The position numbers and the translations under genes were made by a program. Below are positions 19,204 through 27,299 of a DNA stretch of 64,000 nt, piece after piece. The notes beneath the pieces are model-generated. The model worked only from the letters and a program-made list of their open reading frames with translations, did not search any database and was not told the DNA's origin. The stretch's first letter is position 1; each line of letters starts with the position of its first letter. The stretch covers positions 434,001 to 498,000 of the forward strand of contig NZ_QPEQ01000001.1 of assembly GCF_009455625.1 (NCBI RefSeq), given 5' to 3'. This DNA is from Paraburkholderia bonniea (GTDB lineage: Bacteria; Pseudomonadota; Gammaproteobacteria; Burkholderiales; Burkholderiaceae).

Positions 19204-19640
19204 GGCTGTTGGCCGGCGCACTGGATCTGGGTCTACAGCGGCGGCTGGGAATGGCGCGCTTGGCTCACGTTATTCATAGCGTTGACTGGCTGAACGAACG
19301 CATTGAGTTGTCTGGTCGTTTCGTGTGGCGTATCTGATGCGTTTGGCGTATCGGCACGAGATGGCTAAAGCTGGGACGACTGAGGCTGTTGGCTGGCGCG
19401 CTGGGTCTGGGTCTACAGCGGCGGCTGGGAATGGCGCGCTTGGCTCACGTTATTCATAGCGTTGACTGGCTGAGTGAACACATTGAGTTGTCTGGTCGTT
19501 TCGTGTGGCGTATCTGATGCGTTTGGCGTATCGGCACGATGGCTAAAGCTGGAACAACTGAGGCCGCTGACCGGCGCGCCACATCCATCACAGTGGGCGG
19601 CAATGGCGCGCTTGACTCCCGCTATCCGCAGCGCTGAGTC
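19201..19640. repeat. 180-bp tandem repeat, two full copies and a decayed third
   Basis: Copy 1 (19201-19380) and copy 2 (19381-19558) are nearly identical; copy 3 begins at 19559 and diverges after about 80 bases. The array fills the gap between the FlhB-like gene (plus) and the aldehyde dehydrogenase gene (minus), which converge here. Each full copy carries the same 28-codon open frame starting MARLAHVIHSVDWL (19251-19337 and 19431-19517). The third copy keeps ATGGCGCGCTTG. No recognised gene lies in the 495-bp gap. Confidence 0.9.
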
Positions 19641-19698
19641 ACTGATCTGCGCCCCACCGCACCCCATTCACTGCAAATTCATCCCCCAGCATCCCTCA

Positions 19699-21129
19699 CT
19701 AAAACCGCAACATAAACCGCAACAACGCCCGAACCCTTTTGCCATAAGGCGGGGCGATCAACCAGCGGCCATTCCAGCGCGCCTGCGTCAACACGGGCTT
19801 CATCTGCGAGAAGCGCACGAAACCTTCATAGCCGTGATAAGCCCCCATGCCGCTGGCACCGGCACCGCCAAACGGCAAGCTCTCGCACGCCAGGTGCATC
19901 AGGGTTTCGTTGATTGCCATCCCGCCCGCGACGGTTTCATGCGTGACCCGGGCGATCGTCGCGGCATCATCGTCATACAGGTACAACGCCAGCGGCCGAG
20001 GGCGCGCATTGATCCAGGCGAGCGCGTCATCGAGCGTGTCATACGGCACCAGCGGCAGCAACGGCCCAAAAATTTCCTCCTGCATCAACGCCGTGCTTTC
20101 AGGCGCACCCGTCACCACACAAGGTGTAAAGCGGCGCGTCAGCGGATCAGCCGCCGCTGGGTCCAGCGGATGCAATTGCGCACCCGCAGCGACTGCTTCA
20201 TCAGCCAGTTGCTGCAGGCGAGCGAAATGCCGAGGCGCGATTAGCGAGGTGTAATCCGGGTTCTGCGCGAAGCCGGGGTACATCTGCGCGAAACGCTGGC
20301 GCGCGCGGGCGATGAACGCCGCCTCAGTCCCACGAGGCAGCAGCACGTAATCGGGCGCGACACAAGTTTGCCCAGCGTTCAGCGTCTTGCCCGCCAGCAA
20401 GCTGTCCACGGCGTAGTTGAAGCGCGCCCCGGGTCCGATGATGACGGGCGACTTGCCACCCAGCTCAAGCGTCAGCGGCGTCAGATGCTGCGCCGCGGCG
20501 CGCATCACTTCACGGCCCACCCGGGTCGATCCCGTGAACAGCAGATGATCGAATGGCAGCGCGCTAAACGCCGCCGCCACGGCAGCATCACCGTTGACCA
20601 CGGCCACGTGATCAGCGGCGAAAGTTTGCGCGATCAGGCTGGCAAATAACGCCGACGTGCGCGGCGTCAGTTCTGGCATTTTGATGAGCGCCCGATTACC
20701 GGCCGCGAGCGCGCTGATGAGCGGGCTCGCGGCCAGCAGCACGGGGTAATTCCACGGCACGATGATGCCGATGACGCCCAGCGGCTGCGGCACGACCTGC
20801 GCCCTGGCGGGCCGCAGCCACTTGCTGGTGCGCCGCCGCTGTGGCTTCATCCAGCGCTTGCCTAGCCGCAGCACGCGATCAATCTCTTCCTTTAGCAGCA
20901 GGAATTCAGCTAGCAGGATTTCTTCTGGCGCGCGATTGCCGAAGTCGGCATGCAGCGTCGCCGCCAGCGCATCGCGGTGCTTCAGCAGCATCGCGCGCAG
21001 CGCGCTGAGATGTCCCGCGCGCTCTTGCCATGACGGAAACGGCGTAGCGAGCGCTGCGCTGCGCTGGTGCTGGAGCAACGCATCGAGCGTTTCGAGCGTG
21101 ACCGGTCGGTTGGGTGCTGCGGGAGTCAT
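19699..21129 (-). CDS. Aldehyde dehydrogenase, coniferyl-aldehyde dehydrogenase-like
   Basis: NAD(P)-dependent oxidation of an aldehyde to the acid. From the ATG at 21129 (MTPAAPNRP), preceded by AGGAAG, the product is 476 residues. Seen features are VPWNYPVLLAASPLISAL, the cofactor-site FTGSTRVGREVM, the catalytic Glu motif LELGGKSP and the catalytic Cys in NAGQTCVAPDYV. The short length and KEEI/APDYV features match the CalB/ALDH3-like group; the substrate is not certain. An open frame continues upstream through the 8-bp repeat to a TTG at 21456, but that part is not ALDH-like. The AidB-like gene lies upstream on the same strand. Confidence 0.9.
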   Translation of the reverse strand: MTPAAPNRPVTLETLDALLQHQRSAALATPFPSWQERAGHLSALRAMLLKHRDALAATLHADFGNRAPEEILLAEFLLLKEEIDRVLRLGKRWMKPQRRRTSKWLRPARAQVVPQPLGVIGIIVPWNYPVLLAASPLISALAAGNRALIKMPELTPRTSALFASLIAQTFAADHVAVVNGDAAVAAAFSALPFDHLLFTGSTRVGREVMRAAAQHLTPLTLELGGKSPVIIGPGARFNYAVDSLLAGKTLNAGQTCVAPDYVLLPRGTEAAFIARARQRFAQMYPGFAQNPDYTSLIAPRHFARLQQLADEAVAAGAQLHPLDPAAADPLTRRFTPCVVTGAPESTALMQEEIFGPLLPLVPYDTLDDALAWINARPRPLALYLYDDDAATIARVTHETVAGGMAINETLMHLACESLPFGGAGASGMGAYHGYEGFVRFSQMKPVLTQARWNGRWLIAPPYGKRVRALLRFMLRF

Positions 21130-21172
21130 GGACGCTTCCTGTGCAGTTGGCCGGGGGGGGCGGTGGTTGGTG

Positions 21173-21392
21173 GTGTGGCCGTGTAGCGATGTAGCGGTGT
21201 GGCGGTGTGGCGGTGTGGCGAAACGGCAAAACGGCAAAACGGCAAAACGGCAAAACGGCAAAACGGCAAAACGGCAAAACGGCAAAACGGCAAAACGGCA
21301 AAACGGCGAAACGGCGAAACGGCAAAACGGCAAAACGGCAAAACGGCGAAACGGCGAAACGGCGAAACGGCGAAACGGCGAAACGGCGAAAC
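21173..21392. repeat. 8-bp tandem repeat array (22 GGCRAAAC units plus related units)
   Basis: From 21217 to 21392 there are exactly 22 consecutive copies of GGC(A/G)AAAC, in the pattern 1 G-type, 10 A-type, 2 G, 3 A, 6 G. Immediately before it (21173-21220) the same 8-base phase continues as GTGTGGCG-type units. The array starts 44 bp upstream of the aldehyde dehydrogenase ATG and ends 86 bp from the AidB-like stop. The grouping of variant units suggests repeated local duplication. Confidence 0.97.
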
Positions 21393-21477
21393 AGGACGGT
21401 GTGACGAAGCAGCGATGCAGCAAACCAGCAAGCAACACAAGCTCACACCATCCCAACCCGCGCCGTTAGCTCCTCAT

Positions 21478-23154
21478 TCAGCCCATCAAAAAAGCCCGCT
21501 CGACCAGCGCCGCGTGATCGACGTGAGCGGGCAGCGTGCCGTACACCCGGCCACTCTCGCCACAACCGTCGGCCAGCCGCGTTGCAATGAACGCATCCGC
21601 GACATCAGCAGGAGCGTGCTGCAGCAGCAATGTCGCTTGTGCCAACAGCGCGATTTGCTGCGCAATCCGGCGTGCCGACGCTTCACGTGTCACCGCATCG
21701 GCTGCCAGCGCCGTCGTGAGCCGCGCCAGCGCCGCCTGCAATCCGGGCTCGCCTTGCGCGAGCGTGTGCCACGACGCCAGCAGCGCCTGGGCGGCTTCCG
21801 GCTCGCGTTCAATCGCGCGCAGCACGTCCAGGCACATCACATTGCCCGAGCCCTCCCAGATCGAATTGACCGGCGCTTCACGATAAAAGCGCGCCATCGG
21901 CCCCTCTTCGACATAGCCATTCCCCCCCCAAACTTCCATCGCCTCGCCGGTGAATTCCAGCGTGCGCTTGCAGACCCAATACTTCGCCGCAGGCGTCACG
22001 ATGCGCTGCCATGCCCGCTCCTGCGGTGCGCTGGCGGTGTCTTCGAAAGCACGCGCGAGGCGCATAAACAGCACCGTCGCCGCTTCGCTTTCCAGCGCCA
22101 GATCGGCCAGCACATTGCGCATCAGCGGCTGCGTCAGCAAGGTCCGGCCGAAGGCGCTGCGGTGCCGCGCGTGATGAATCGCCTGCACCAGCGCCGCGCG
22201 CATCAGCGCCGCACTGCCAATCACACAGTCGAGCCGGGTGTAGTTCGCCATTTCGATGATGGTTGGCACACCACGCCCTTCGTCGCCGATCAGGATGCCG
22301 AACGCATCATTGAATTCCACCTCGCTGCTGGCGTTCGAGCGGTTCCCGAGCTTGTTTTTCAGGCGTTGCACCTGCACCGTGTTCTTGCTGCCGTCCGGCG
22401 CGAAACGCGGCACATAAAAACACGACAAGCCCGCTTGTTCACCGGTCCGCGCCAGCACCAGATGAGCATCACATTGCGGCGCGGAGAAAAACCATTTGTG
22501 CCCCACCAGCCGGTAACTCGCGCCACGGCCACTGCCTTGGGTGGCGAACGCGCGCGTCTGGTTGCTGCGCACATCCGAGCCGCCTTGCTTCTCGGTCATG
22601 CCCATGCCGATCATCGCGGAGCGTTTGAGTGGCAACGGCAGGTCGCGCGGATCGTGCTCGCTGCTATAGAGCTTGTCGCGCAAGGTTTCAAACAATGCCG
22701 GTTCGCGTTGCAGCAGCGGAATGCTGGCGAAGGTCATGGTCAACGGACACAGCGAGCCAGATTCAAGTTGCGCATGCAGGAAGTACCCCGCGCAACGCGC
22801 GCTCATCGCACCTGGCTGCGGCAGCGAAAACGGCAGCGCATGCAGGTTTTCCTGGCGAAGCAGCGCCAGCAGCGTGTGCCAGGCAGGATGAAACTCCAGC
22901 GCATCAATGCGCTCGCCACGCGGGCTAAAGGTGAATAACTCCGGGCTATGGCGGTTAGCCAGATCAGCCAGCGCCAGCACCTCTGGCGTGGTGAGCGCCG
23001 CGCCATCGCGCAGCAGCGCGGCCCGGTGCCAGGCGGCACCGTTGCGGGTCAGCGCGGCGTCCAGCACCGGGTCGCTAGCCAGCAAGTTGTAATTCGTGAG
23101 CGGCGGCACCTGATTGGTGACGTCGTGAGTGTGACTCGGGCCGAAGGGTTCCAT
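21478..23154 (-). CDS. AidB-like acyl-CoA dehydrogenase family protein
   Basis: FAD-containing acyl-CoA dehydrogenase fold protein of the AidB subgroup. E. coli AidB is an alkylation-response flavoprotein that binds DNA. From the ATG at 23154 (MEPFGPSHT), preceded by GGAGA, the product is about 558 residues, close to AidB. Recognised stretches include SLCPLTMTFASIPLL, IGMGMTEKQGGSDVRSN, LVGHKWFFSAPQCDAHLVLA, LKNKLGNRSNASSEVEF and REAPVNSIWEGSGNVMCLDVL. The assignment to the AidB subgroup is firm; whether it acts in DNA repair or in acyl-CoA oxidation here is open. It is followed by aldehyde dehydrogenase on the same strand. Confidence 0.9.
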   Translation of the reverse strand: MEPFGPSHTHDVTNQVPPLTNYNLLASDPVLDAALTRNGAAWHRAALLRDGAALTTPEVLALADLANRHSPELFTFSPRGERIDALEFHPAWHTLLALLRQENLHALPFSLPQPGAMSARCAGYFLHAQLESGSLCPLTMTFASIPLLQREPALFETLRDKLYSSEHDPRDLPLPLKRSAMIGMGMTEKQGGSDVRSNQTRAFATQGSGRGASYRLVGHKWFFSAPQCDAHLVLARTGEQAGLSCFYVPRFAPDGSKNTVQVQRLKNKLGNRSNASSEVEFNDAFGILIGDEGRGVPTIIEMANYTRLDCVIGSAALMRAALVQAIHHARHRSAFGRTLLTQPLMRNVLADLALESEAATVLFMRLARAFEDTASAPQERAWQRIVTPAAKYWVCKRTLEFTGEAMEVWGGNGYVEEGPMARFYREAPVNSIWEGSGNVMCLDVLRAIEREPEAAQALLASWHTLAQGEPGLQAALARLTTALAADAVTREASARRIAQQIALLAQATLLLQHAPADVADAFIATRLADGCGESGRVYGTLPAHVDHAALVERAFLMG

Positions 23155-23548
23155 TGGCTGTCTCCGTATCTCTGGTTTTGCCGGACAGGGCCGATGCGCC
23201 ATGCCTCATGCGTGGCGCGGCTCAAGCCACGCGTTTTTTTAGCCTGAACGGCCTTTGCATCATAGGGGCGCAGCAGGGGTTGCGACACGCATTTCATATA
23301 GAGGAGGCGCTCTGGCAAGCAGATCAAAACACCTCTGGGCAACTGCATATTTAAAAAGCAATTGCGTATTTTATTTGTCAATTTTGTCTTAGTTAATCTA
23401 TTTGTAATTGAGAATAATCTGGTATTTATCCGACATTTGCCGACATTCTCATTCGATTATCTTTTTTGAGATTTTCACGCCTCTATAATCGCGCCGCGAA
23501 AATGAGCAAGCCAGATGGCGTGCTCGCAACATTCAAGGAAGATAGTCA
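23155..23548. other. Divergent gap between AidB-like and DUF937-OmpA genes
   Basis: The left half holds a plus-strand hairpin with a T tail (23210-23240). The right half is AT-rich. TATAAT at 23484-23489, 60 bp before the DUF937-OmpA start, is a good -10 candidate, though no good -35 sits at the standard distance. The start codon at 23549 is preceded by AAGGAAG. No gene is visible. Confidence 0.55.
23210..23240 (+). terminator. Orphan Rho-independent terminator (plus strand)
   Basis: A 7-bp perfect stem (23210-23216 with 23226-23232) is followed by G and seven T. It faces plus-strand transcription, yet the genes to its left are on the minus strand. It may stop antisense transcripts or form part of the leader upstream of the DUF937-OmpA gene. 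Confidence 0.6.
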
Positions 23549-25270
23549 ATGAGCGCTAACGTGATTCAACTGGTTCGATCTACGATGACGGACAGCGTGG
23601 TCCGTCAATTATCAGAAAGTCTTGGGCAGACACAGCAAGCAACTCAGGCTGTTTTCACGGTGACCTTGCCCGCCTTGGTGACTGCCTTGATGAATAAAAG
23701 CGCGACGCTCGACGGCGCGCGCTCATTGTTTACGACGCTGCTCGGGCCACAGGTGAACGCGCAGATCAGCGAGCAACTGCCGCAACTGATTGCCACGACC
23801 GCAGGACTGAACCAGCTTGAACAAACCGGGCGTCATTTGCTGGAGCGCGTGCTGGACCGGCGCGTAGATCATCTGAGCGACGTGGTGGCGCTCCAAACCG
23901 GCGCTGCAACGCAACCCGCGCACGGGCTGGCAGGAGTTTTGGGCGCGACGTTGCTGGGCGTGCTGAAGCGTCATTTTCTCGATACCCGCAGCGACGTGAG
24001 CGCATTGCCAGCATTGCTGAGCGAGCAGTTGCCCCACGTGATCGGACAGATTAACGACCCCGTGAGCGCGGCATTGGGGATGGGCACGGTGATGGAGTTT
24101 GCCGAGGGCATTTCCGGGCAATTGAAAACAGTGGCGAGCGAGCTCGAACCCACTGTGGAACGCGCCACGCCACCTGGGCTGGCGACCTTCGAGACTGCCG
24201 CAGGGGTTGGGGTTGGCGGTGTGAGAGCGGTGCAGCCTGCCCGGACCCAGGCTCCCCTGGATGCGCTGATCCGCGAGCAAAAGCGCTCGCGCACGGGGTT
24301 GTGGTGGTTTCTGGCTGCGGCGCTGGTCGTGGCGTTCCTGTGTATTCGCGGCTGCCATAACGGCAAGGGCGACGGCAGCAGCGACGGCACCAGCGAGGCA
24401 GTGGCCTCCGTCCCGCCCGAGGCTTCGGGCGTAGCGGCGATTGCCGCATCGGCTGTGCCTGCCTCCGCCACACTTAGCCCGCAAAGCGATACCTATCTGA
24501 GCTTCAGGGTGAGCCCATTGGGCGAACCCACGCTGACTGCGCGGCTGAGCAGCGAAGGCGAGCGCAGCGCACTGATCGAGATGCTGGAAAAGAAACTGGG
24601 CAGACGTTTTTCCGCTGATTTAAGCGTCGATCCAGCGATCAAGCCCGCCACCTGGCTGACCCATTTCGATGCGCTGCTGCCCTTAATGACGCAGTCCGGC
24701 GCGGAACTCAAACTGGAAGGACACGAGATTGAACTGAGCGGCACGGCACTACAGCCTGGCAGTAACTGGGTGACGCAATTGCAGTCCCAGTTTGGTAACG
24801 ATTACCGGGTGGGCGGATTTAATGAAGATCAGGCCGTGGCACAGGCCACCACACAATTTCAGCAGCAAATCAAAGCCTTACTGAATGCGGATGGCTCATG
24901 CGCTTCAGCCGATTTTGCTAAAACTCTGAATCTCCAGGTGATTAATTTTTCGACGGGTACTGCACGCATTCCCGTCTCAGCGATTAATGATTTGAACGAA
25001 ACGGCCAAAGCGCTGAAACGTTGCCAGGCTGACGGCAAAACCGTGCAGCTGGAAGTGTCGGGATATTCCGATAACGTTGGCGTTCCGGCGGCTAATTTGC
25101 AGTTATCGAAAAAACGTGCGGCTTCAGTGCGGGAGTTTCTGGTGCAAGCGGGCGTGCCAGCTGAATCATTGCGGACCAAAGGCTATGGCCAGTTACATCC
25201 AGTGGCGAGCAATGATACGGAAAGCGGGCGCTTTGCCAATCGCCGGATTGAATTTATCGAAATTGAATAA
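23549..25270 (+). CDS. DUF937 - transmembrane - OmpA-domain protein
   Basis: The 573-residue product has three parts. Residues 1-200 resemble DUF937 (YidB-like; LPALVTALMNKSATLDGA, two internal similar helical units). A single membrane helix follows at about residues 250-270 (WWFLAAALVVAFLCI). The C-terminal half has an intermediate region and an OmpA/MotB peptidoglycan-binding domain (about 465-570) with LEVSGYSDNVG, LSKKRAASVREFL and FANRRIEF. Topology suggests cytoplasmic DUF937 and periplasmic OmpA domain anchored to the cell wall. The role is unknown. A strong terminator follows at 25335. Confidence 0.88.
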   Translation: MSANVIQLVRSTMTDSVVRQLSESLGQTQQATQAVFTVTLPALVTALMNKSATLDGARSLFTTLLGPQVNAQISEQLPQLIATTAGLNQLEQTGRHLLERVLDRRVDHLSDVVALQTGAATQPAHGLAGVLGATLLGVLKRHFLDTRSDVSALPALLSEQLPHVIGQINDPVSAALGMGTVMEFAEGISGQLKTVASELEPTVERATPPGLATFETAAGVGVGGVRAVQPARTQAPLDALIREQKRSRTGLWWFLAAALVVAFLCIRGCHNGKGDGSSDGTSEAVASVPPEASGVAAIAASAVPASATLSPQSDTYLSFRVSPLGEPTLTARLSSEGERSALIEMLEKKLGRRFSADLSVDPAIKPATWLTHFDALLPLMTQSGAELKLEGHEIELSGTALQPGSNWVTQLQSQFGNDYRVGGFNEDQAVAQATTQFQQQIKALLNADGSCASADFAKTLNLQVINFSTGTARIPVSAINDLNETAKALKRCQADGKTVQLEVSGYSDNVGVPAANLQLSKKRAASVREFLVQAGVPAESLRTKGYGQLHPVASNDTESGRFANRRIEFIEIE

Positions 25271-25334
25271 ATGATTTAAATTGGCTCGCCGGTGTGGCGA
25301 GCGGAACAGAGTTTTATACGTAGGGGTCTTTGGT

Positions 25335-25366
25335 GCCGCCCGAGGTTTAATCGGGCGGCTTTTTTT
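25335..25366 (+). terminator. Rho-independent terminator after DUF937-OmpA gene
   Basis: A perfect 9-bp GC-rich stem (25335-25343 with 25351-25359, loop of seven) is followed by seven T. A smaller hairpin (25284-25302) precedes it. Confidence 0.93.
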
Positions 25367-25555
25367 ATGTGCGCTGGAGTTGCGCCTGGCATGGCGAGTG
25401 TATTTGATTAAGAGATCAAATGATGAATGACGAATGAGTTTGAGGAGATTTTATAAATTCTGGAACTATCTGTGCCGTGTTGTTACTACAGTGTTTTTAG
25501 CCAGATTTTAACTACTTCCCGAACTAACGAAGCGGGGCACCTAGGGCTCTTCATA

Positions 25556-26857
25556 ATGAAAATCGATAAAAAAGACGCGTTATACAAATCGCCCCAAATG
25601 GATCGCCCGGTGGGCGAACAGGAATCCTCCATCATTCAGCAGGCCGAGCCGCCCGCTGCGCGCGCGCAGAATGTGCAGCCGGTTAGTGACACGAAGCTTA
25701 TCCTGAATCCCGAACTAGGTTCGGTTCTCAAGGAACGTCTCTTTTATCACTATGCAGCGCTGGCTCCTGAGTTGCGATATCAGCTTCACTTTGTAAGTAA
25801 GAGCACTAATGAGCTGATGAAACGCCGGGCGATAGATTATGGCGATACTTTTATCAATTCGGCACAAGAATTACAAACGCTGCATACGAATTCTCACTGG
25901 AGTGCCAGACGCCATATCACGCTGTCGGGGGAGGGATTTTCCGTTGACGACATGTATTTATTGCCGAGAGATCTTGAGTCGCTGAACATGCGAGAGCTGG
26001 TGTCATCCGGTGATGAGGACAAGCAAAAACTGGAGCTCGTAATTGCAGCGCTAAAGCGCTGCCCGGGCCTGGAGAAAATCGTATTGCCACGATTTGTTCC
26101 AGGCGATGAAAAATCGGAATGGCAGACGTTGTCGTTGCCGGAAACGCTGTCTGCATTTGAAGCGGATGCTCGATATTTCTCTTTGAATTTTACTGTTCTT
26201 GATAAATGTGCCAAATTAAATGAACTTGTCTGGCTCAATTCGAGAGGGGCGAATATCGAGAAATTAAAAAAATTCGCCAGGCTAGAGAAATTAAATCTCT
26301 GCTCAATTGATGTTGCCAGGGGTGAAAAACTGGATCTGGATAAACTGAAAGCCTTGGGGTGTTTAAATATTCTAGAGCTGGATTTGATAAATTGTGCGTT
26401 TGGTAACAGGGATGTATTAAATATTTTGCCGACATTCTGGCCAAAACTTCAAACGCTTGGTATAGGGCTGTTGCCAGAAAATGAAAGTTCAATGACCAAT
26501 TTTTTGGGCCACGAAAATTTGCAGTTTTTTAAAGAATTAACGACGCTGAAGTTGCGGTACATAAATTATATGGATAATGATATTTCTGAATATACGCCAA
26601 AAGTTGTTAATCTTGAGTTGCAAGATGGTCGAATGGGTACTTTTTGTTTTGATAAAAAGAGCCAATTGCGCAGCCTGGATTTATCTGGGTTTGATCATAA
26701 GTATCTGAGATTTTCAGCTTTGATAAGCGATCTTAAAGAGTATAAAAAAACATTGCAGAAGTTAAAAATGAATTGGGAGAAATTTAGCCCGGAGGAAATC
26801 GGCAAAATTAAAAAAGAATTAGAGGGTTCAGCCTGCGTCTGCGTGGGTTTGTCATAA
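25556..26857 (+). CDS. F-box-like / leucine-rich-repeat protein, possible effector
   Basis: Product of 433 residues from the ATG at 25556 (MKIDKKDALYK); a GTG 28 codons upstream is less likely. The N-terminus is polar and disordered-looking. A segment near residues 60-95 (ELRYQLHFVSKSTNELMKRR) fits the F-box pattern. From about 130 onward there are irregular leucine-rich repeats (LESLNMREL, LEKLNLCSI, LNILELDLI, LTTLKLRYI, LRSLDLSGF). F-box plus LRR is the layout of GALA-type effectors of Ralstonia, which is known biology; equivalence here is inference. The gene is AT-rich and isolated between a terminator and the ahcY leader. No signal peptide is seen. Confidence 0.72.
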   Translation: MKIDKKDALYKSPQMDRPVGEQESSIIQQAEPPAARAQNVQPVSDTKLILNPELGSVLKERLFYHYAALAPELRYQLHFVSKSTNELMKRRAIDYGDTFINSAQELQTLHTNSHWSARRHITLSGEGFSVDDMYLLPRDLESLNMRELVSSGDEDKQKLELVIAALKRCPGLEKIVLPRFVPGDEKSEWQTLSLPETLSAFEADARYFSLNFTVLDKCAKLNELVWLNSRGANIEKLKKFARLEKLNLCSIDVARGEKLDLDKLKALGCLNILELDLINCAFGNRDVLNILPTFWPKLQTLGIGLLPENESSMTNFLGHENLQFFKELTTLKLRYINYMDNDISEYTPKVVNLELQDGRMGTFCFDKKSQLRSLDLSGFDHKYLRFSALISDLKEYKKTLQKLKMNWEKFSPEEIGKIKKELEGSACVCVGLS

Positions 26858-27156
26858 TCGCCACGTTGCCTTTTGCTGCCGCTCACAAATCATTGATTGT
26901 GACCGGCAGTCGAAGGGCAAAAAGCATGACGCCATGGGTTGATTAGCGATTTTTCGAATATGTTGCGAATAAATAGCTCAATCAAGCGGCGCGGCGATTA
27001 ATGGTTGCCAAGAGGTTGACAATGGGTTGCCAAGATTCGCTGCCAGAAAAATCTGAGCTTTTAAATCCCGCTTAACCAGAAGCACCAGACATTCTGGTTA
27101 AGCAAACCCCCTCGCCGTCACTGCCCCCCTTGATTTGCTACAATCGCGGCTCTTTT
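26858..27156. other. Gap upstream of the SAH riboswitch: hairpins and a direct repeat
   Basis: No gene is seen. A hairpin at 26877-26908 (11 of 12 pairs, loop of 8) lies 20 bp after the LRR gene stop but lacks a T tail. GGTTGCCAAGA occurs at 27003-27013 and again at 27025-27035. A perfect 11-bp inverted repeat is at 27071-27081/27092-27102. TACAAT at 27139-27144 is a plausible -10 box for the ahcY transcript. Confidence 0.6.
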
Positions 27157-27268
27157 CTCCGAGGAGCGCTGCGACGGGGCATCCCGCCAGGCTCGGAGGC
27201 ATTCAATCGGAAGGTCTGGCATGTGTGGCACTGCATCCCGGCTTATCGCTTCGAACGGCGCTCACGTC
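27157..27268 (+). promoter_or_regulatory. S-adenosylhomocysteine (SAH) riboswitch
   Basis: The leader matches the SAH riboswitch core. The P1 arms are CTCCGAG (27157-27163) and CTCGGAG (27192-27198). The conserved GGAGCGCTGC block follows the first arm and CCAGGCTCGG surrounds the second. AACGGCGCTCAC near 27254-27265 supplies GCGCTC (27258-27263), which pairs with GAGCGC (27164-27169) as the pseudoknot. The connecting loop is long. In this class SAH binding turns on ahcY expression, which fits the gene 32 bp downstream. Confidence 0.95.
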
Positions 27269-27299
27269 AGATTCCTGGTTAATTTAAAAGGAGGGCGTG

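Noticed and set aside
21173..21392. CRISPR array
   Set aside because: Units are contiguous 8-mers with no spacers and no cas genes nearby.
21199..22938. Plus-strand frame of 579 codons across the 8-bp repeat and antisense to AidB
   Set aside because: The N-terminal part is translated repeat and the rest is an antisense shadow of a clear acyl-CoA dehydrogenase-fold gene.
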